Shown here one piece after another: positions 59,659 to 64,000 of a stretch of 64,000 bases of DNA; within the stretch, counting starts at the first letter, position 1; each line of letters starts with the position of its first letter. Location: contig CAZUGO010000047.1 in NCBI GenBank assembly GCA_964619935.1, positions 1 through 64,000 on the forward strand, written 5' to 3'. Origin of the DNA: CAZUGO01 sp964619935. Its GTDB lineage: Bacteria; Planctomycetota; Phycisphaerae; UBA1845; CAIVHJ01. The translations under genes and the position numbers were made by a program. The notes below the pieces were generated by a model. It had not been told where the DNA came from. It saw only the letters and a program-made list of their open reading frames with translations, and did not search any database.

Positions 59659-59824
59659 GGTCCTGCCCTTTCGCGAGAATTCAAGGAACTGATGCCATTC
59701 TACGCCCAGTTCAGTCCGCATATCGTAAGAATCCGCCGCGGACTTTGGGCGCGGTGCCGGCCGCACCGCCAGGGTCCCATAAAGGATTCGGCTGGCGGTC
59801 AGCCCCCGCGAAATGCAGCGCTGC

Positions 59825-60592
59825 TTATTCCTCGTCCGTCGCCGACTTATCGGACACCCCGTGGGTGATGTCCAGAAAGGTGACCTCACGCGGGCATCCC
59901 AGGCGCAGCGGCATCAGCCGGGCACTGCCCAATCCACTACTGACGTGCAAGTGCACCCCGCGGTGCCGGTTCAGACCGTATGCATAACGCCACTCCAGGC
60001 CGGAGAACCCGGGCGACAACGGCCCGATCCACGGGAGTCGAATCTGGCCCCCGTGGGTATCGCCGGCCAGCAGCACATCGACCCTGCCCGGGGGCAGCGA
60101 ATAGACGGCGTGCGGATAGTGTGACAGCAACACGGTGCAGGTCCCTTCATCGATATCGCGCAGGGCCGCTGGTAAATCCCAGGTCGACATCGACCGACCT
60201 TCGATGCCGGCCAGCGCGATCGGCTGTCCGTCGTGGTGCAAGAGCACGTGTTCATTGCTCAGAATACGGACCCGTGAGGACAGCACCTCGCCGATCGCCG
60301 CACCATCGTGATTGCCCAAGACGCCGAAGCAGCCCAGCGGTGGCCGGTGGGCACCGAGCAGTTCCAGGATGGCCGCACCGACCTGCTGCGGACAACTGCC
60401 TTGATCTCCATAATCACCGGTGATGACCACCAGGTCGGGAGCCGCCTCCTGCAGGCAGCCGGGCACGCCCCGCAGTGCCCGGGTCCAACGGCGAAAGTGA
60501 ATGTCACTGAGGTGGGCAATGCGCAGCGGCCGGCAGGGCGCAGCGAACCGGAGTCTGCGAATGACGTGATGCCTGACGGCCAAACGGGACAC
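59825..60592 (-). CDS. metallophosphoesterase (YkuE/calcineurin-like)
   Basis: A 255-residue enzyme with all five metallophosphoesterase motifs in order: LSDIHF, GDYGD, GNHD, LLSHYPH and AGDTHGGQ. These bind two metals and hydrolyse phosphomonoesters or phosphodiesters. Sequence and length are closest to YkuE/YaeI-type proteins, often acting on lipid or nucleotide phosphates. It begins at a GTG (60592) and follows the sugar-isomerase-like gene by 30 bp on the same strand, so the two are probably an operon. Substrate unknown. Confidence 0.88.
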   Translation of the reverse strand: MSRLAVRHHVIRRLRFAAPCRPLRIAHLSDIHFRRWTRALRGVPGCLQEAAPDLVVITGDYGDQGSCPQQVGAAILELLGAHRPPLGCFGVLGNHDGAAIGEVLSSRVRILSNEHVLLHHDGQPIALAGIEGRSMSTWDLPAALRDIDEGTCTVLLSHYPHAVYSLPPGRVDVLLAGDTHGGQIRLPWIGPLSPGFSGLEWRYAYGLNRHRGVHLHVSSGLGSARLMPLRLGCPREVTFLDITHGVSDKSATDEE

Positions 60593-60622
60593 GCTGTGGA
60601 CACTCCGCCGCCCCGGGGGCGA

Positions 60623-61426
60623 TCAATCGGACACGAGCAACCGCAGGGACCGGGCCACGCGGTCCAGGCCACCGACCCCGTCGGCAATGACCGGACCGGC
60701 GTATCCGATGTCTTCCAGCACCTGCCGGATCCGCGGCAGGTTTCCAGGAGGCGGCATGGCGCGTTCTTCGCGTGTGCTCGGCGGAGGACACGTATAGCAG
60801 ATCGCCGCCACCCGCCGCCCCAGGATGGCCAGCCAGTCGTGAGCACACCCGTGGACCTGAAGGTCGTTCAGATTGACCGCCACGCCGACGGCGGATGAAT
60901 GAAAGTCGTCCACCACCCGGCGGACTTCCAACGGCGACATCAGGAAGCGATGGCTGCCGGCGGCGATGGCCAGGGTCAGCCCCAGGGTCTCGGCCCGGTC
61001 CAGCAGCGCCGCCACCCCTTCGATCATCCGTTCCATGGCTTGCTCGTAGGACACCAGGCCGTCGACGCCGCGCCTGGGATACAACACCCCACACGAAATC
61101 CGCACGACCGCGGCGCCGAACCAGGCGGCGCGGTCCAGCAAAGCCTCCGCGATCTGAACGGCCGCCTGCCGCGCAGCGGGGGAATTCGAGGCAAACGCGT
61201 ACTTGCCGTGCAGCGGGCTGGACACACAGCACACCTGCACCCCGCGGGCTGCGAACTGGGCGGCTTCCGCCGCACAGGCCTCCTGCGGCGCGGACAGGTC
61301 CAGCGAGCCGCCGACGGAAAAGCACAGTTCAATGCCGTGTAGGCCCGCCGTGGCACAGGCATCGGCCAGTCGAACGCCGGACAGGTCCACTCCGAACATG
61401 TGCGAAGAAAAACACAGCCGCGTCAT
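60623..61426 (-). CDS. sugar phosphate isomerase/epimerase-like TIM-barrel protein
   Basis: A 267-residue xylose-isomerase-type TIM barrel. Features are GVRLADACATAGLHGIELCF near the start, 'ARGVQVCCVSSPLHGKYAFASN', 'AAWFGAAVVRISCGVLYPRR' and 'LGLTLAIAAGSH', with metal-binding Glu/Asp/His positions expected in the central strands. Families of this fold epimerise or isomerise sugars and related compounds. ATG 61426 has GGGAGG eleven bases upstream; a GTG four codons earlier overlaps that site. It is divergent from mutL. Confidence 0.75.
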   Translation of the reverse strand: MTRLCFSSHMFGVDLSGVRLADACATAGLHGIELCFSVGGSLDLSAPQEACAAEAAQFAARGVQVCCVSSPLHGKYAFASNSPAARQAAVQIAEALLDRAAWFGAAVVRISCGVLYPRRGVDGLVSYEQAMERMIEGVAALLDRAETLGLTLAIAAGSHRFLMSPLEVRRVVDDFHSSAVGVAVNLNDLQVHGCAHDWLAILGRRVAAICYTCPPPSTREERAMPPPGNLPRIRQVLEDIGYAGPVIADGVGGLDRVARSLRLLVSD

Positions 61427-61512
61427 CCCAGGTCTCACCTCCCGCGTTGCCCGTCGATGGTGTGGTCATTATACTGGCCGGTTCCACAACCCCATAAGGC
61501 GAGCGCCGCGAC

Positions 61513-63306
61513 ATGCCAATCATCCAGAAACTACCCGACCTGCTGGTCAATAGGATCGCCGCCGGCGAGGTCATCGAGCGGCCGGCCAGCGTGGTGAAAG
61601 AACTGCTCGAAAACGCCCTTGACGCCGGGGCCGGGCGGATCGTGCTGACCATCGAGGACGGCGGCCGCAAGCGGATTCGGGTGGTGGACGACGGCTGCGG
61701 CATTGCGTCCGAACAACTGGAACTGGCGGTCACGCCGCACGCCACCAGCAAACTGCGATCCGAGGCGGATCTGTACAACATTCACACCCTGGGCTTCCGC
61801 GGGGAGGCCCTGGCCAGCATCGGGGCGGTAGCCCACCTGCGCATCGTCTCGCGGACGCCTGATGCCCTCGAGGGGGCCGAGATCAGGGTTGTCGGCGAAC
61901 GGGTCGAATCACGGCGGGCCGCCGGCTGCGCCCCGGGGACCTCGGTGGAGATCCGAGACCTGTTCTTCAACGTCCCGGCACGCCGCAAGTTTCTGCGGGG
62001 CGCGAACACCGAATTCGGACACATCCAGGAGCAACTGGCCCGGCTGGCCTTGCCTAACCACGCGGTGGACTTTGAGTTCCACAGCGGCCAGCGCACGGTC
62101 AAGCAACTGCGCCGGTGCGCCCATCCGCTGGAGCGGATCGCCGCGTTTTATGGCGAGGACCTGGCCCACCAACTGATTCCCGTGGAGCGCGACGAGCGCG
62201 GGCTGCGGATCACCGGGTACCTGGGCCAACCCTCGATGAGCCGGGCCACCGGCCAGGGTCAGTACGTGTTCCTCAACGGCCGGTTCATTCGCGACCGCTT
62301 GGTGGGGCACGCCATCAAGGAGGCGTACCGCGGCCTGCTCGAACATGCCCGCCATCCGGTGGTCTTCCTCATGCTCGGAATCGACCCGGCGGAGGTCGAC
62401 GTCAACGTGCACCCCACCAAAATCGAGGTCCGCTGGCAGGACGCCAACCGGGTCTACACCCAAGTGCTGTCGGCGCTGCGCGAGACGCTGCTGCGGTCGG
62501 ACTTGACCCCCGCGCTGCGGCCGCCGCCGCCGGCCGCGTCGCCCCAGGCCCAGCAGCAGGAACGGCAACGCATCGCCGATTTCTTCAAGAGCCTGCCGCC
62601 GCCGGGGACCGGCGAACCGGCAGCCGGCGGTTTGACCTTTCGTCCGTCCGTTCCTGGGCCCGGGCGTCTGGAGCAAGCCCTGGAATTCCAGTCGGGGCCG
62701 ACGCCGGCTGCTGCGCCGCCGCCAGCGCCGCCCGCCGCCCCGCCGGCCATTCAACTCCATCGCACCTATCTGGTCGCCGAGAGTCCCGAAGGCCTGTTGA
62801 TCATCGACCAGCATGCCTTGCACGAGCGCATCATTTACGATCAACTGAAGCAGCGGCTGACCGACGGCGCCCTGGAGTCCCAGCGCCTGCTGATCCCCGA
62901 GACCGTCGAGCTGACCCCGCAGCAGATCGCGGTGTTGGAGCGCAGCCACCCCTTGCTGGCCCAGCTCGGTATCGAGCTGTCCCGCTACGGCAGTACCACC
63001 ATGGCGATCCAGAGTTTTCCGTCGATCCTCAGCGCGGTGGCGGCCAGCGGGTTTCTGAGCGACCTGGTCGATCGACTCAGCGAGGGAGGCAACCACCCGA
63101 ACACCGAAGTATTGATCCACAGTCTGCTGGACATGATGGCCTGCAAGGCCGCGGTCAAGGCCGGCGATCCGCTGACCCCCCAGGAAGTGCAATCGCTCAT
63201 CGCGCAACGAACCGCGGTGGAGAAGAGCAGCAACTGCCCCCATGGCCGGCCGACCACCCTGCGGTTCACCCTGGCCGACCTGGAGCGGCAATTCAAACGG
63301 AGCTGA
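61513..63306 (+). CDS. mutL: DNA mismatch repair protein MutL
   Basis: A 597-residue mismatch-repair ATPase linking MutS to downstream nicking. The GHKL N-terminal domain has NRIAAGEVIERPASVVKELLENALDAGA, VVDDGCGI, TPHATSKL and LGFRGEALASI; the transducer part has VDVNVHPTKIEVRW. After a Pro/Ala linker, the C-terminal domain shows DQHALHERIIYD, an almost complete DQHAX2EX4E metal motif (final Glu replaced by Asp), then 'ACKAAVKAGD' and NCPHGRPT. This is the type expected of endonuclease-active MutL. No mutS is nearby. It ends 3 bp before the convergent partial gene. Confidence 0.96.
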   Translation: MPIIQKLPDLLVNRIAAGEVIERPASVVKELLENALDAGAGRIVLTIEDGGRKRIRVVDDGCGIASEQLELAVTPHATSKLRSEADLYNIHTLGFRGEALASIGAVAHLRIVSRTPDALEGAEIRVVGERVESRRAAGCAPGTSVEIRDLFFNVPARRKFLRGANTEFGHIQEQLARLALPNHAVDFEFHSGQRTVKQLRRCAHPLERIAAFYGEDLAHQLIPVERDERGLRITGYLGQPSMSRATGQGQYVFLNGRFIRDRLVGHAIKEAYRGLLEHARHPVVFLMLGIDPAEVDVNVHPTKIEVRWQDANRVYTQVLSALRETLLRSDLTPALRPPPPAASPQAQQQERQRIADFFKSLPPPGTGEPAAGGLTFRPSVPGPGRLEQALEFQSGPTPAAAPPPAPPAAPPAIQLHRTYLVAESPEGLLIIDQHALHERIIYDQLKQRLTDGALESQRLLIPETVELTPQQIAVLERSHPLLAQLGIELSRYGSTTMAIQSFPSILSAVAASGFLSDLVDRLSEGGNHPNTEVLIHSLLDMMACKAAVKAGDPLTPQEVQSLIAQRTAVEKSSNCPHGRPTTLRFTLADLERQFKRS

Positions 63307-63309
63307 CGC

Positions 63310-64000
63310 TCAAGGCGCCGCCGGCGACCGACCCGCTTCGGCGCCCTTCGTGGCGGGCGCCGCCGCGGGTGCCAGGTTGGCGCGCAACGCTTCGGGCGAA
63401 TAGCTGATCGCCAGCCAACCGCTGGTCACCAGCAGCGCCGGCCCATAGACCCCGTATTGGACATACCAAATGCCGTCGTAGGACTTCCGCAGCACCGGAG
63501 CAATCATCCGATCGGGATGGTCACGAGCCGCCTGATCCAGGCGGGCACCGCAATAATCGAGGATGTGCCCCAGCGTCCGGCTGACTTTGGCCGAATCGCC
63601 CTTGATCTCGATCAAAAGGGTGTACATCAGCGGCAGGCCCAATGGATGCGGCGGGTAGTTGTGCAGGATCGTGTGGTCGCCCAGGTGGTCCAGCAGGTCG
63701 CGCTGCACGTCGATGCCCTGCTGCTTCACCAGCTCGTTCCAAAAGGTATTGATTCGCAGGCGATCACCGAGGTTGTGCAGCGCCAGGTAGGTCGACGCCA
63801 GGCGCTGCAGCAGCACGGCGGCATCGCTGTGCACGACGGCGTAGCGGGAGGCGTCGGCCGGAACCATCTGACGATGAGCGGCGCTGTACTGACCTGGGTC
63901 GGAGATGTGGGTCAGTTGAGTGGCGCCCTCCTGGTGGCGAAAGGCTGAACTGAACACGGCCCGATCGGCACCCACGGTCCAGAGGTACTGGGCGGTCCGC
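63310..64000 (-). CDS. C-terminal part of an unknown planctomycete-type protein (runs off the right edge)
   Basis: The frame remains open to the window edge upstream of residue 1 of the visible 221-residue portion. The sequence includes FRHQEGATQLTHISDPGQY and 'DLLDHLGDHTILHNYPPHPLG', and it ends in an Ala/Pro-rich tail. The style is that of exported planctomycete proteins with DUF3352-like regions, but the family is not certain. It converges with mutL, three bases between stops. The N-terminus is missing, so no function is given. Confidence 0.65.
   Translation of the reverse strand, partial: RTAQYLWTVGADRAVFSSAFRHQEGATQLTHISDPGQYSAAHRQMVPADASRYAVVHSDAAVLLQRLASTYLALHNLGDRLRINTFWNELVKQQGIDVQRDLLDHLGDHTILHNYPPHPLGLPLMYTLLIEIKGDSAKVSRTLGHILDYCGARLDQAARDHPDRMIAPVLRKSYDGIWYVQYGVYGPALLVTSGWLAISYSPEALRANLAPAAAPATKGAEAGRSPAAP

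Overview
The window is GC-rich, densely coding bacterial DNA, most likely from a planctomycete (Planctomycetota, plausibly a Phycisphaerae-type lineage). The clues are a dockerin-tailed FG-GAP/ASPIC protein ending in the 'GDGVVNAADLA...LLGAWS' style, many secreted lipoproteins with Asn/Asp-rich linkers after the lipobox, NHL-repeat proteins, a YdjY-domain protein, paired bactofilins, and a PilM/secretin cluster without a classical pilN-O-P set. No rRNA, tRNA, CRISPR array, transposase or integrase was found. Taxonomy is inference; the genes themselves are read from sequence.

Region 1 (1-13569) is the most unusual part: two divergent blocks of exported proteins. Leftward (5132 to 1) run a secreted repeat (beta-propeller-like) protein, an NDN-linker lipoprotein, an alginate-export-type outer-membrane barrel, a small protein, a paralogue of the first propeller, and the start of another exported protein. 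Rightward (5549-13569) is a tightly packed seven-gene operon: NHL lipoprotein, cytochrome P460-like protein, small CX4CH cytochrome, second NHL lipoprotein, an MbnP-family protein fused to a mono-haem cytochrome domain, its di-haem partner MbnH, and a third NHL lipoprotein. In characterised systems MbnH oxidises a tryptophan of MbnP and the pair is linked to copper handling, so this may be an uncharacterised extracytoplasmic metal/redox system.

Region 2 (13786-24000) holds an M50 protease, an NYN/LOTUS/cold-shock RNA-binding protein overlapping a methyltransferase, phosphoglycerate mutase gpmI, a small membrane protein, a poorly coding 0.9-kb stretch, an HU-like DNA-binding protein with a clear terminator, then leftward LOG-family, kdsD and YdjY genes.

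Region 3 (24049-32695) is a leftward type IV pilus-type cluster: a PilM with an apparent PilN-like fusion, two large unfamiliar single-pass membrane proteins, and a TPR-secretin. Region 4 (33135-42087) contains a small DUF3060-like protein, leuS, a CYTH enzyme, rpsL-bioY-rpsG in an unusual order, an EamA transporter, a SprA-related protein and a cyclic 2,3-diphosphoglycerate synthetase-like protein.

Region 5 (42229-54350) has a GT-C-like membrane protein, an HslV-like peptidase with an N-terminal Ser, an amino-acid uptake operon (AGCS symporter, NSS transporter, MetS-like small subunit), a SpoIIE-type phosphatase, the dockerin-tailed CRTAC1 protein, a 22-bp tandem repeat and two bactofilins. 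Region 6 (54351-64000) has a 1282-residue Cys-rich PKD lipoprotein, a secreted SNase-type nuclease, a small charged protein, a metallophosphoesterase, a sugar-phosphate isomerase-like protein, mutL, and a partial protein running off the right edge.
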